This document shows positions 1 through 11,034 of a stretch of DNA of 64,000 nt, one piece after another. Below the pieces are notes generated by a model. The model was not told the DNA's origin, did not search any database, and was given only the letters and a program-made list of their open reading frames with translations. Every line of letters starts with the position of its first letter. Position 1 is the first letter of the stretch. The DNA is taken from assembly GCA_016271365.2 (NCBI GenBank), contig CM057450.1:1806623967-1806687966 (forward strand). The letters run 5' to 3'. A program made the translations under genes and the position numbers. The DNA is from Neoceratodus forsteri. Its lineage: Eukaryota > Chordata > Ceratodontiformes > Ceratodontidae.

Positions 1-2
1 TG

Positions 3-905
3 ACCAAACTAATTCCAGTGACCCAGGCTCTGATCCAGGCTCTCCAGTGGTGGCTGGATCAGGTCAGTCTCAGACAAGGAGTCCCATTCATCACTCAGTC
101 TCATTCTGTGGTTCTCACCACAGATGCATCTCTCCAGGGATGGGGAGCTCACTTCAGAGCCCTCACAGCACAGGGAGTGTGGTCCCCCCAGGAGTCCCTT
201 CTCCACATCAATCTTCTAGAGCTCAGGGCAGTGTACCTGGCTCTCCAAGCCTTCTCAGAATCAGTACAGAACAAGGTGGTTCAGGTCAGAACGGACAACA
301 CCACCACCATATGGTACATCAACAAGCAGGGAGGCACTTGGTCTACGGCCTTGTGCACAGAAGCCATGAAATTATTATTCTTGGCTTATTCCTTACAGGC
401 ATCTCTGCTAGCAGTCCACCTTCCAGGGAAGGGCAATGTGCTAGCAGATGCTTTGAGAAGGATTTCTCAGGGCCATCACGAATGGGCCCTGGATCCCCTG
501 GTGTTGAAAGTGATTTTCTCAAGATGGGGCACTCCAGAGATAGACCTCTTTGCAGCCCCAGACAATCACCAACTCCCTCTCTTCTGTTGCAGACCCCCAG
601 TCTTGGGCTCAGTCCCCCTGGATGCTCTACTTCTGGACTGGCAGGGGAAATTCCTGTATGCTTTTCCCCCCTTTGCTCTATTATTCAAAGTTCTGGTCAG
701 GATAAGGTCACAATCTTGCAAAGTGATCCTGATTGCTCCAGACTGGGCAAGATAGCCTTGGTATCCTCTCTTACTGTCACTGGCAGTCCATCTCCCTCTA
801 GCTCTTCCCAAGAATCACAATCTGTTAACCTCCTCTCAGGGAAGAATTTGGTATCCCAACCTTCGGTCTCTCAACCTCAAGGCATGGCTCTTGAAGAGCT
901 AGAAT
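3..905 (+). pseudogene. DIRS-A1 RNase H and methyltransferase-like domains (partial)
   Basis: The reading frame is open from the window edge. It first matches the stretch after RT in the complete copy (TKLIPVTQ, then ALQWWLDQ). RNase H follows, with acidic residues visible in TTDAS, LLELRAV and RTDNTTT; the fourth lies in LADALRR. The region after RNase H (DLFAAPDNHQLPLFCCRPP, YAFPPF, LIAPDWAR) matches the domain usually called methyltransferase-like in DIRS polyproteins. A stop at 753-755 (CAG to TAG relative to the complete copy) interrupts the frame, and homology continues beyond it to about 900. A second frame is open across the same DNA (47-1021). The 5' part of the gene, including RT, lies outside the window. 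Confidence 0.85.
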
Positions 906-939
906 ATGCAAGTTTGAATCTGTCTCAAGGGTTCTGGAC

Positions 940-1937
940 ATTCTCAAGGCCTCTCGAAAGCCTGCCACCAGGAAAACTTATAACTCCAAATGGAAAGATT
1001 CAGCATCTGGTGTACCAATAAACACATATCCCCAGATTCTGCTGACTTGGCTACAGTTCTGGATTATACGGTTCATCTTAATGGCTTAGGCCTCAGACCA
1101 GCTACCCTGAAAGTACACTTGTCAGCTGTTTCTGCATTCCTGTCATTTGGGAAGGCTTCCTCTCTTGCATCCTATCCTGTGTTCTGTACATTTTTTAAAG
1201 GGTTGCTTCACACCAACCCCCCTTTTATAGATCCTACTCCTGTCTGGGATCTTAATGTTTGCATTGCTCAGCTTATGCAACCACCTTTTGAGCCATTGGC
1301 TTCAGCAGAACTTAAGTATTTGACTTGGAAAGCTGTGTTTCTGGTAGCTATTACCTCTGCCAGGCGTATCAGTAAATTACAAGCTCTGTCAGTGCAGCCT
1401 GCTTTTATCTCATTCCATAGAGATAAGGTGGTCCTCAGAACCAACAGGAGGTTCTTACCCAAAGTGTTCTCAGATTTTCATCTGAATCAGTCCATGTCTC
1501 TTCCTGTGTTCCTCACTAATCATTCTTCTTCAGGAGAGAGAAGATTACACAGCTTGGATGTTAAATAGGCTCTTAGCTACTACATTGAGCGTACTAAGGC
1601 ACTCAGGTCTGACTGTTATCAGTTGTTTCTCACTTATGGTGAAGTGGGAAAGGGTAGACCAGCTACTAAGAGAACTATTGCCAGGTGGATTGTCTCTTGT
1701 ATACAATTCTGCTATGAGAAGCTAGGCAAAGTACCCCCTTCAGGCCTGAGGGCTCATTCGACTAGGGGTACAGCTGCTTCTCTGGCTGCTGCCAGAGATA
1801 TACCCTTACTAGAGATATGCAAAGCAGCCACCTGGAAAACAGTCCATACATTCACCAAGCATTACTCTCTGGATATCCAGGCTAGGAGTGATGATAGGTT
1901 TGGTACAGCAGTACTGCATCGCCTATTCCCAAAATAG
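940..1937 (+). pseudogene. DIRS-A1 tyrosine recombinase, broken
   Basis: This recombinase would join the circular DNA intermediate to the genome. The N-terminal SAM-like part (RKPATRKTYNSKWK) is separated by a frameshift near 990 from the rest. The catalytic box I is SARRIS with the active Arg at 1365-1367; box II is RAHSTRG with His at 1755-1757 and Arg at 1764-1766; the nucleophilic Tyr is in KHYSLD at 1863-1865. So the catalytic set is still readable, but an in-frame TAG at 1566-1568 (LDVK*ALSYY) truncates the protein where the other copies read Arg. The C-terminus RLFPK before the stop matches families A and C. This copy preserves the active-site residues better than any other in the window. 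Confidence 0.88.
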
Positions 1938-1977
1938 GTCCGGTACCCTCCTCCATAGAGGTACTGCTTGGTAGTTT

Positions 1978-2072
1978 GCATTTTTGAGAATACAGCAAGA
2001 CTTCATGTTTGAAGAAAAAAATACTCACCTTAGTAACTGTGTTTCTTCTAATGGAGTCTTGCTGTATTCTGA
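1978..2072 (+). repeat. DIRS-A1 internal complementary region (ICR)
   Basis: The stretch is an inverted pair: GAATACAGCAAGACT at its left and AGTCTTGCTGTATTC at its right. The left half is complementary to the left outer end of the element, the right half to the right outer end at 2461-2517. In DIRS biology this back-to-back copy is believed to template completion of the ends and circle formation. It contains a decayed copy of the terminal palindrome at 2020-2037. Confidence 0.85.
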
Positions 2073-2314
2073 CCTCCACCCCGCCTCCCCTCAGAGAACC
2101 TGGTTTTTGGGAGCTGCAGTGTTGGCAGGTAGTGGCACTCTCCCTTGTTGGGAGATGGTGCATTTTTTTTTGTTGTTGTTGTTTTATTGTTCACTACTTG
2201 GTTTTTTGTTTTGGAGTTCTCGACTTGAGTCTTTGGGGGACCCAAAACATTTGGTTACCTTTTGGCTTGTAGTTTTTACAATTTCCACCTTAGCAGGTGT
2301 AGTTAGTTAGTATT

Positions 2315-2517
2315 AGCTCGTAAGAATCTGATGGTTACACTGGCCAGTGCAGCAGAAAGAGGTTTGAACCAAGCTCGAGCTCAACGTTCTATGCCTTGCA
2401 TAGAAAATTAACTCTTTCCTCTCTGGAGCAGTTCAAGTGCTGGGGCTAATTGCATTTGTCAGAATACAGCAAGACTCCATTAGAAGAAACACAATTACTA
2501 AGGTGAGTAATTTTTTA
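2315..2517 (+). repeat. DIRS-A1 right inverted terminal repeat
   Basis: It matches the right terminal repeat of the second family A copy (32230-32428) and, inverted, that copy's left repeat (26748-26920). Shared landmarks are AATCTGATGGTTACAC, AGAGGTTTGAA, TTAACTCTTTCCTCTC and CAGTTCAAGTGCTGGGGCTA. The outermost ~40 bases are specific to the right end and are mirrored only in the ICR. Confidence 0.88.
2494..2511. other. Terminal palindrome of DIRS-A1 (candidate recombinase site)
   Basis: ATTACT and AGTAAT form 6-bp inverted arms around the 6-bp spacer AAGGTG, followed by a T run at the element's edge. The same layout occurs at the right ends of the other DIRS copies here. A role as recombinase binding site is an inference. 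Confidence 0.55.
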
Positions 2518-2518
2518 A

Positions 2519-2810
2519 TTTGTTCTTATGAGGGAGCAAAATAAATGATTGGCAGCTTACAAAAGAACAGGATTACAATAAGACTGGCTATGTTATGGAC
2601 AGCTGATGAATAAATGCAAGACAACTCTAAAATCTGACAAAACATATTTTCCTCAAGCAACAGCAAATTAACAGATAAAGGAATTCAAGACATTTTTTAA
2701 ATACTAACATATTTTGAGGGGCCCAAAGATCAATAACACTGAATGTATTATTTCAAATGGTAAAACCATTATGGACTCATTAACCATGACCAATCTATTT
2801 AATCATGCAT
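2519..2810. other. AT-rich flank, nothing recognised
   Basis: This stretch separates the DIRS end from a minus-strand LINE fragment. It has no long open frame and no inverted repeat that I could see. It is probably the DNA into which the DIRS element inserted. Confidence 0.4.
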
Positions 2811-3300
2811 TCATTGATTTGACTCACGGTAAAACCTCCTCCTGTTAAGCCTGAGAATATATCTATTGACTTTAGAACCATAACGTTTGTCAGCAGAAAA
2901 GTGCTGCCTGGCCCTCCTAGCTGCCCAGTTGATTCCTGCCAAATCTTTCTCCGCAGACCCTAGCTGGTCTCTGGTGACCCCCACTCCCTGCCTATTCATT
3001 ACTGTTCCCCTATGTCAGTCACACGCACATTTGATGTCCCCCACTGTTTTTGTCTCCACCACTTATGTTGGCATTCTATTCCAGGTGTCCAACACCCTTT
3101 CAGTGAAGGAATATTTCATCACATCTCTCTTAACCACCCCCGCCAGCTTCATTACATGCCCCCTGGTCCTGGTGCTCTTCCTCATTTGAAACATACTCCC
3201 TATCTGTACCCTGTTCACCCCTGTGAGGAATTCATAGGTCTCTATCTTGACCCCTTGCACTCTTCCCTCATTCAGGCTGCACCATTGCTTCATCTACAGT
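2811..3300 (-). pseudogene. CR1-type LINE ORF2 C-terminus fragment
   Basis: Read on the minus strand the sequence encodes the C-terminal tail typical of CR1-type ORF2: YSFTERVLDTWNRMPT, then VVETKTVGDIK, then a basic region ending near the window's 2811. The same tail motif (DAWNSLPE followed by VVGSRTVGEFKNAWDRHK) recurs at 43.9 kb on the plus strand. The RT domain is absent, as expected for a 5'-truncated insertion. A stop after the WNRMPT motif and frame breaks show it is dead. Clade assignment rests on this tail pattern only. Confidence 0.6.
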
Positions 3301-3499
3301 GATCTCAGATGGCTCTCCCCAAAAGCAAGGTTAAAATATTTAATAGACAGCACTACTTATAACATGCTTGCATCTACCTCCCCCTCATGTTTATCCTGCT
3401 TTCTTTCCCTGAAAGGCCTTGGGTCCTCAGATCACCATCGGCAAATATACTGTCAGTTCCTCAGTTCAAAACTTCAGTGACTTCCTTGATTGTGTTGTT

Positions 3500-3768
3500 C
3501 AAAAGCTGTGGGGTGTCTTACGTTCTATGTGAGGAGACCAAATCATTCTGGTTCTTTAAATGTTTATATAAATATTATTTCTTGACAAATGTTAATGTAA
3601 CTATTTTACTTAAACTGTAAAGTAATCATTCCCTCATTTGTTGTTAGGTATACTTATTTATTGTTCTAGTGCAAGTATACTTATGTATTGTTCTTCTGCA
3701 TATCCGGGCCAGCCCAGTAAATGGGCTCTGCTTGTTCACCAAAGTGTAAATAAAATAAATTAATAAAT
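3500..3768 (+). repeat. LINE 3' end (GGGCCAGCC tail type)
   Basis: The segment ends in CCGGGCCAGCCCAGTAAATG, then an A-rich tail of AATAAA-type units (about 3748-3768). The same tail pattern is seen at 12.27-12.35 kb. A short direct repeat with unit GTATACTTATNTATTGTTCT lies just upstream (about 3648-3700). It is probably a 5'-truncated LINE copy. Confidence 0.5.
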
Positions 3769-3874
3769 TTTCATACAGGTAAATACACAGCAAGAACCCC
3801 AGCCCCTACAGCTTCTTGTTCCATGGCTAACCAGAGAGGTGATTCCATTCCATAGCTCATAAACCCTATGATAG

Positions 3875-4250
3875 TTTATTTATTTATTTATTTAATTCTA
3901 GGTTTGCAATACCTTTGAGCCAGGGCTGTTTTACAAAAGTTCTACGTCAGTTACAAGTCAATACACAAAACAAGGCGACAACAGCACCAGCGAGACAGTA
4001 CAGGTAACAAGTACACGTAGTTACAAATAATCTGATATACAAAGCAAGTTTTGGTTGCTAGTTAACAAAGTGATAGTGGATGAGGAGCAGATAGGATAAG
4101 GGAACAAGTGAGAGGGAAGAGTAGAAGGGAGGAGGGGGGAACAAGGGGAGTAGAGCCGCTAGAGGCATTGTCGTTGAGATAAGATGAAGTGCTAGCAGAG
4201 GGAAGGCCAAGTGCAAATAGGAGAGAGCAGCATTAGGTTAGAAGAATATT
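3875..4250 (-). repeat. LINE 3' end, minus strand, with (TTTA)n
   Basis: A (TTTA)n run at 3875-3894 is the poly-A-like tail of a minus-strand insertion. It is followed by untranslated sequence with no open frame. Minus-strand LINE 3' ends with the same (TTTA)n tail occur at 56.85 kb and 17.66 kb. The far boundary is uncertain. Confidence 0.5.
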
Positions 4251-4257
4251 CATAGGG

Positions 4258-6200
4258 TTAGCTAGTTTTGGCAGTCACAGGAGCTAGAGGCAGTGAGAGA
4301 GAGGTGGAGCCTTGATTTAAATGCATCAAGTGCGGCCATATGCCAGATTGTGACCTTTGAGCCAAGGATGATTTTATCCAGTTGACACGAGTGGAGTTTG
4401 CCGTGACCGTACCTTGGCTGTTTCCCCTTCTATAGAAAGTCTCCAAAAATCCTGCTAATTTTTTTGAAACCATTGAGTTAGAATGTGAAGGGGCAAATCA
4501 CTCAAGCAGAACATTGGCTCAGCGGTGGGTACCATCTGTGAGACTTCACTTTTCAGAGCCATAAACAGTTTGAGTGCATTCCATCGAGAACACTCCATCT
4601 GCAACTTTGCCAGGAGAGAAGTGAAATTCAGGCTAGGTATTTTTTTCCTAGTTGTGCATCACCTGACTCCCTAGATAGAAGATGCCTTCCAGTGACCACT
4701 TTAATCCATGCCTCTCAAAGCCATCATGAGTGCACTTAACATTCAGCGGTAAACCCGAGTCTTCCCCTTATTAATCTCAAGCTCAGAGACTGTTTCAAAG
4801 AGAGACACAAAGAGAGAGGATTCATATGATTTCTCGGACTGAGGTATCTAGCTCAGACTGGGTCACCAGAAAGTCATCTACATAAAGACTGGTGCAGTAT
4901 TCTTCCTTGCTGTTGCCATTCTCTGTAACTGAGATCTGATCGTAGGGACAACACAACTGGCTCAATTTCTAGCAAAAGAAAAGCAGGTGTTACGGGGGAA
5001 GCCCTGTTTTGTACCTTTCTACAACAGAAAGAATGGGTAAAGTAGGTCATTTGTTAAAACTCAAGCCAAGGGATCAAGACAGAGTACATGAATCCAGCCC
5101 AGAAAGGTGGGATTGGAGCGCAAAGCTTGCAGTGTGTGCTGAAGGTACTCCCACTCTACCAAGTCAGACCTTTTTCGAAGTCTATGACTGTTGCTGCCAA
5201 TGGAGGAGAGCTCTACCAGCAGTGTAGATATAATTGAAAAGTAAGCAGAGATGGTCTAAACCATGCCAACCTTCAATAGTACTGGTTTGGGGCAGGTGGA
5301 TAAATAGGGGAGAGGAAGCCTTCTAGCCTATTTGCCAATGCTTTTTTGAGTATTTGCTGTCAGCGCTGGTTATGGATATGGGATGATAATTTGTACATTT
5401 TGTAGGGTTTTTGCTAGCTTTGGGGAAAACAGGACTCTCCATGGATAGTAATGGAGGACTTCCTTTTGACAGTGCCTGCTGAAAAACTTCCTGTGACTGG
5501 GGGGGGGTGCTAATATAGCTAGCATCAACTACTGCCATCATCCCCTTGGACCTTAGCTGCTTTCATTGACTGGATAGCGTTGAACACCTCTGGGGTTGAG
5601 AGGGGATCTTCTAGTGCTACAGCTTTTAATTTGGGAAGAGGTAAAGATTGCAAAAAAGTGAGGATGTTCTCAGTGGTGGGAGGGGAAGAGGAAGAATTTA
5701 CAGTAGTTTCATGGTAAAATTCTGGCATATAGGCATTTACATCCCCTATTTTGGTGAGTAGGGTACCTTGTTTTTGAGCAAAGAGCAGAAATATGGCTTT
5801 CTGGCTGGACTTTTCCCATACAGTACACCAAGTCTTTTCCCTGTCTTCTCTCCACTTTGCCAGTACTTGAACTTTAGCCTATCTATGGCAAGTTCTGCTT
5901 TTCTAGTTAAAACTGTAGTAATCTGATATTTACGGCTGACTATTTTGGCCAATATTTGCTCCATGTTATCTTCACTAGTGAGTTGCTCCTCCAGCTCTCA
6001 GAGTTCCTTCTCTTGGAGTTTGAGTTGGTATGTGTAAAACCCCCATATCTTCTCCATACTAAATGCCTTACATGTTTACCATATAATGCCCAGAGACATC
6101 CCCTCAGTTTCATTAATATCAAAAAAGGATTTAGACTCTTGTGGTATTCAATTGGTAGAAGTTTTTTAATACAGTAGCAGTCTGCAGGTTGAAGTCTCAA
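4258..6200 (-). pseudogene. L1-Tx1 type ORF2 fragment, minus strand
   Basis: Minus-strand translation gives, in order, the linker before RT (KYWQSGEKTGK), the motif AIQSMKAAKVQGDDG, the fragment KALANRLE, and, after a gap, the RT active site SLYVDDFLV (YVDD at 4873-4884). Downstream are weaker matches to the ORF2 C-terminal half (around 4258-4473). This order is that of L1/Tx1 ORF2, which encodes endonuclease and reverse transcriptase for target-primed insertion. Many stops and frameshifts are present, and no endonuclease is visible upstream of 6200. Parts of the RT core are missing. It is an old fragment, distinct from the two larger L1-Tx1 copies in the window. Confidence 0.7.
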
Positions 6201-6469
6201 GGCAGGATGGCCCTATAACATTAGGAGGGATACAAGAGCATGATTGGAAACTAGAATCAAGCCAGTGTACTCACCTTGGGCATCCTGCATTATGGAAGAA
6301 GATATGAACCAATAATCAGTGCATCTGTAAGACTGATGTAGGTATGAGAAGATGGGATAATCATTCACAGAGGCTCTTATTACTTGAATACAGGCTTCCA
6401 TTTGTACCAAAAGTCCGATTAAAATGCTGAAAATAACTTTTAAAATTAGGCTGCATAGACTTGCATTGA

Positions 6470-6670
6470 CGTCATCCCCACACTGGTCCTATAGTGACAT
6501 CACAAAACAAATAAGTGCAGGGATGGTGTCAGAGATCGAGAAGTAGAAGGGATCGAGTGGCTAGCCCCTACGGGGGCAAAATACAATCCCTTCCCTTCCA
6601 TGGGAGGTACATTGTATCATTTTAAAACTGCTATGGAGGAACTCCTATGCAGGTAAGGGATCCTCCTATT
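6470..6670 (+). repeat. Half-copy related to the long foldback element at 58.6-59.1 kb
   Basis: Several blocks match the right arm of the foldback element in order: GAAGGGATC, AAAATACAATCCCTTCCCT and GAACTCCTATGCAGGTAAGG. No matching left arm is visible here. It may be a truncated or internally deleted family member. Confidence 0.55.
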
Positions 6671-6894
6671 TGTTTTCTGATCCACTGAGAAAGGTACTGT
6701 TTAAAGCTGTTCTTAGTTTCACATGACATCAAATTTTAGTAGTGAATTCCACAGGTTAACAATCTTCTGAGAATAGTAATATTTCCTTTTTCTGTTCTGA
6801 ATTTATGTCCTTTAATTTATTTATTGTGCCGTCTTGCAGAGTGATTGATTGTTCATTTCTATGCCCATAGATGCCATGAGGACGAGATCCTTAA

Positions 6895-7150
6895 GAACAT
6901 CATACGGACCAGCCCACCGGTGCAGTGGTAGTGCTACTGCATGCAATGCTGATGACCCAGGTTCAGAAGCAAGCTTGGGTGTTGGAGGGCTGGCCGGGGG
7001 GGGGAGGAGGATTGAGCATCCTATGGGCCGCTCTCCTTCTCTAAGGGGGAGGGTTGGGAAAGTTCCCGGCACTTGCCTGACTGTGGTGGAAGTCAAAGGT
7101 CTGATGGCTAGATCTGGCACATTCAGGAGGCAGGGCAAATGTCAGTGTGT
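6895..7150 (+). repeat. tRNA-like SINE head or LINE 5' region
   Basis: GGTGCAGTGGTAGTGCTACT resembles a pol III A box, and CCCAGGTTCAGAAGC, about 30 bases further, resembles a degenerate B box. The following region is G-rich with a G run near 7000. It lies just upstream of the LINE that starts near 7200, so it may belong to that element's 5' region. The call rests on the two box-like motifs only. Confidence 0.35.
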
Positions 7151-7258
7151 GTACCTCTGATGTCATTGCATGCCATGCTTTCTGGGAGAAAACCTGGGAA
7201 AAGTCAGGCTATATAGCATGCTGCCCGCCTCACACCACAGACCCTGCACCGCTGACCC

Positions 7259-8058
7259 ATGGCACCCTCAGACACTTCAGCTACCTCACAGCACCTGGAA
7301 GTGGTGCCTCCTTGTGCCATACTCCCCGATTCTCTACAGCTATTACAGCCACCTAAACAGCACCCTGAGTTGGCCTTCCACAGCGCCGTACTCTGCTCCA
7401 CCAAAAGAACCACCAGGCCTCCTGATTGGACCGCCCTGAAAGCACATGGCTTCCGATTGGCTGGCGCCTGCAGCCCCTGCTGGAAAGAAGCTCTCCCACT
7501 CGGCCGGCTCCAAGACATTGCTATGGCCCCTGAGAAGCTCCCCGGCCCTGGTACCACACCGCAGAGAAGTAATTTTTCCAGCCACCCTCCCTGGCCCAAC
7601 CTCTATTAAATACGTGGTAATTCTACCTACTAGATCCAGTCCGCCCATTGACTAGCCCAAGGCAAAAGTCTTAAAGCGACACCAGTACCTGGTGCCGCTA
7701 TGCCCCTCAGAGCAAGCCTTCCTCCCCTATAAACACATTACTCATCCTAACCAACATGAGCTGCACTACTCTCCTACTCATAGTTATCACATTTAGGTCA
7801 GTGGGCCCAGGCGCCCCCCAGGACACCTGCACCTCATCAGTCTTCCTCAAACATTGCCTCAGAACGGGTCGCTGGCTAACAGTACCAGGACCAACCTCCA
7901 CAGAGGGAGCGCACCAGCAGTGCTACAACCGTAGGACCACAATGGGAGAGAATGCATCCGGCGCACACCATGGCTCCGCCAGGCTAACACCTTTCATTAA
8001 CACGCCACTGAAAGTGGAGGAACCTTTCCAAGGTAAAATAAGGAAATGCAAGTCATGA
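7259..8058 (+). pseudogene. Possible LINE ORF1 remnant, unrecognised
   Basis: Two short frames (7259-7609 and 7756-8058) are rich in Pro, Ser and Thr. Neither shows a recognisable CCHC knuckle, PHD finger or esterase motif. Their position, just upstream of ORF2 of the same LINE, suggests an ORF1 remnant or a 5' region. No function can be read from them. Confidence 0.3.
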
Positions 8059-8082
8059 ATCTCAGTAACCCTCTGCATCACA

Positions 8083-11034
8083 GTGAGGAAACTTATCCTA
8101 ATGCTCCTCCTCTTATCTGGGAATACACACCCAAGTCCTGGCCCTCCATTGCCGCCCAGATCTGTGGGTTTCAAGACAAAGGGTCTGATAATAGCCGCAA
8201 TGAATATTTGCAGCCATACAGCAAAGTTTACACAGTTACAGGCCTGGATGGCCCAGCACAAACTAGACATAGCCTGCCTAACTGAGACATGGCTGATGGG
8301 CAATATAAAAAACAACGAAATAGCACTGCCAGGATACCAGGTAGTCAGAAGTGACAGGCAAGGCAAGAAGAGAGGGGACTGTCTTATCTACACAAGATTC
8401 CTTCCATGGCTCCGTCCTCCCTATCTCCAGGATGGCCGTTGATCATGAGCTCCTTGTTGTAAAAATACAGGTCGGGCAGCTGGGTAAGATACTGACCATT
8501 GCATCAGCCTACCTGCCCTCCAAAAAAATCACGGGACAGTCTGCCTAAGATACTGAACGCAGTGGCCCCCCTACCGAAGGATAGTGATTTACTAATCACA
8601 GGGGATTGCAATATGAACTGGTAAAGCGACAACTCCACTCTAATCAGGGATATCATGGCAAGCTCATACCTGACACAACTAGTCATGGAACCAACCAGAA
8701 GGAACCACAGAACAGGCAAGAGCTCGCTTATTGACTGGATCCTCATAAACTCCCCATCACGAATATCTGAGGTCAGGGTGCTTCCGGACATGCTGAGCAA
8801 CCACTCCCCTGTCACCCTCAGATGGCCAGATAGGTTCAAAAACAGCGCGCCTCCCACCCCCCATCACTATCCAGAGCAGAATCCTATAAAGAGGTCAGTT
8901 AGGATTGCTTAAAAATGCCCTATCCCTCCACGACTGGTTGCCCATCGACGCACTACCAGACCTGGACCAGACCCTGAAATACTTCACTGATGGTGTCAAC
9001 AATATTTACGACTGGTACGCACCGTTAAAAAGGAGAAAAGTGTGGGGGACCACAAATGGATGGATTACAGGTGAACTCCTAGCCATGATGAAGGAAAGGG
9101 ACAACCTCTGGTTAAAAGCTAGGGCCTCCGGTAAGGACCATGACCACCAGCTGTACAGGGCTGCCAGAAACTGATACACGCACATAATACGGAGGGCCAA
9201 AGCTGATCACCACAAGGAACTGCTCGATAAAAGCTGGGGAGACAGCAAAAGGTTCTGGGGAAACATAAAGAATCTGTTGAGGGAAGAAGAAGAAAAGAGA
9301 CATCCACAGCTGCTTCACGTTACTGGCTTTCCTACCTCGGACCTACTCCTCATCACGGAGTCCTTCAACTCTGCCTTCACAGATCTAAGCACAGTCCTCC
9401 CTCCTGACTACCTGCACTCCGCCGAGGTTCCCTCAGGTAACAAAGCACCCAGTACCTCTCACCCTACCTTCTACCTCAAGAGAGTTACTGTGAAGGAGGC
9501 TGCATTTTATATAAAAAAAAAAGTGCTTGGGAAGACCAGAATGGGTAGTGATGAAGTAGACATGAAGCTGGTATCGCTAACTCTTGATGTGTTCATTGTG
9601 CCTTTTACAAAACTGTTTAGCAAATCCCTGACCCTGGCACAATTCTCAGCCACCTGGAAGCAAGCACTGATCACTCCCATCCACAAAAGCGGGGACAGGA
9701 CCAGTGTGTCCAATTACAGGCCAACCTCAATCCTCTCCCCCCATCCAAGGCCCTAGAGAAGATTGTTACGGATCAACTGACTGAATACATCAGCAAATAC
9801 CAGTTGCAATGCCCCAACTAGCATGGGTTCAGGGAAGGGCACAGTATTATGACTGCCCTAGTAGAGTTTACTGACTATGCTCACAAAGCTATGGACGAAG
9901 GCAAACTAGTAGGGTCAGTGTTCATAGACTTAACAAAAGCCTTCAACACTGTCAACCAAACCCTCTTACTGGCCCAACTACAAAGGCTGGGGGTGGCTGC
10001 CAATGCAACACTCTAGTTCCAAGACTACCTGTCCCTCAGATCACAACGGGTAAAAATAGGACAAAAAGTGTCTGGCCCCATGGAAGTCACGCTGGGGGTT
10101 CCCCAGGGATCCATCTTGGGACCCCTGCTCTTCAGCCTGTTCCTAAATAATCTCCCTCAAACCTGTGACTCCAAGATAATCCTATATGCAGATGACGCTG
10201 TCATCCTCAACAGCAACTCTCAAATTGAGCCGCTCCAAGCAGCATTTCAGCACTCCTTCAGTAAAATAGAAGACTGGTTATGCAAGCACAAGCTTCTGCT
10301 CAATTACTAAAAAAACAAGACCATGCTGCTATCAGAGCCCCCAGCTCAAGGAAAGGTTCCCCACCATAGACATCACCAACAATGTCCTTGCCCCCTTGGA
10401 ACAGGTACACTCCTTCAAATACCTTGGGGTCACCCTGGGCGACACTTTATCCCACGCTCAGTATGTTGACCTGGTGGTCAAAGCAGTAAACACCAAGCTA
10501 GGTGTGCTATACAGTCACAGAAAACACCTTACCACGACAGTCATCTGCCTATCAGTCACAAGCTCCATCCACTCCACCACTGACTACAGCCTGGTTGTGT
10601 ACGGCACAGCATCAGACTCCATGCTCAAGAGGGTGCACCTAGATCTCAGCAAGGCCTACAGGCTCATCCTGAATGGCGATCAAATGACCCACGCTTGCTC
10701 CCTCTACGAACAGATGCACCTGCTGTCTCTTGGGTGCAGGACTAAATTTCTCGCATGCCTCATAGGCAAAAAAATATTGCTTTCGGGAAAGCCCGACCGA
10801 CCCCCGTGCATAGTTGGCATTTTCTCCTTCAGGCTCATAGTATAAAACCAGAAATAGAACGCGAGGAGGCTCTCGTGGTGCTGTTCTGATGCACAGCTCT
10901 TAGTCATCGCGCCTTCTCCTATAGAGCCCCACTTTGGCTAAATGAGGTACCCAAAACCATTCATAACTCCACTAGCCTGTGCAGCTTCAGATCAGACTTT
11001 AAGCATTATCTGACCTCCAGCTCTGTGTGCACCT
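8083..11034 (+). pseudogene. LINE ORF2: AP endonuclease and reverse transcriptase, frameshifted
   Basis: ORF2 would nick target DNA and reverse transcribe its own RNA. The N-terminus has a Leu-rich stretch and a 2A-like motif (THPSPGP at 8125-8145). The AP endonuclease follows: MNICSHTAKFTQLQAW, IACLTETWL, a frameshift near 8370, SAYLPSK, then SLIDWILINSP and LPDMLSNHSPV. The RT region contains SNYRPTSILS (about 9710), FIDLTKAFNTVN (about 9925), GVPQGSILGPLLFS (about 10100) and the active site ILYADDAVIL (YADD at 10185-10196). The C-terminal part reads SFKYLGVTLGD and ends near LWLNEVPKTIHNSTSLCSFR at about 11034. Frames change near 8370, 8900, 9757 and 10310, and stops occur, so no protein is made. 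The YADD box itself is intact. Confidence 0.8.
8125..8145 (+). other. Degenerate 2A-like ribosome-skip motif
   Basis: The codons read T-H-P-S-P-G-P directly ahead of the endonuclease, after a Leu-rich stretch. Active 2A peptides end in NPGP; some LINE families carry the related HPNPGP form. Here Asn is replaced by Ser (AGT at 8134-8136). If the family used ribosome skipping, this copy would probably have lost it. Confidence 0.5.

Larger units (their letters stand above)
1..2518 (+). mobile_element. DIRS retrotransposon, family A copy 1 (right part only)
   Basis: This is the 3' portion of a DIRS-type retrotransposon cut by the window edge. In order it shows the RNase H and methyltransferase-like part of the polyprotein, a tyrosine recombinase, an internal complementary region and the right inverted terminal repeat. 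It is collinear with the complete copy at 26.75-32.43 kb, which supplies the missing left part. DIRS elements replicate by reverse transcription and are thought to integrate a circular DNA with a tyrosine recombinase, so they lack an integrase and target-site duplications (family knowledge). Stops and frameshifts in both ORFs show the copy is dead. The right boundary is placed by comparison with its ICR. Confidence 0.9.

Noticed and set aside
6849..7160. Overlapping plus- and minus-strand frames of about 100 codons
   Set aside because: They overlap each other and a tRNA-like, G-rich repeat region; no domain seen.
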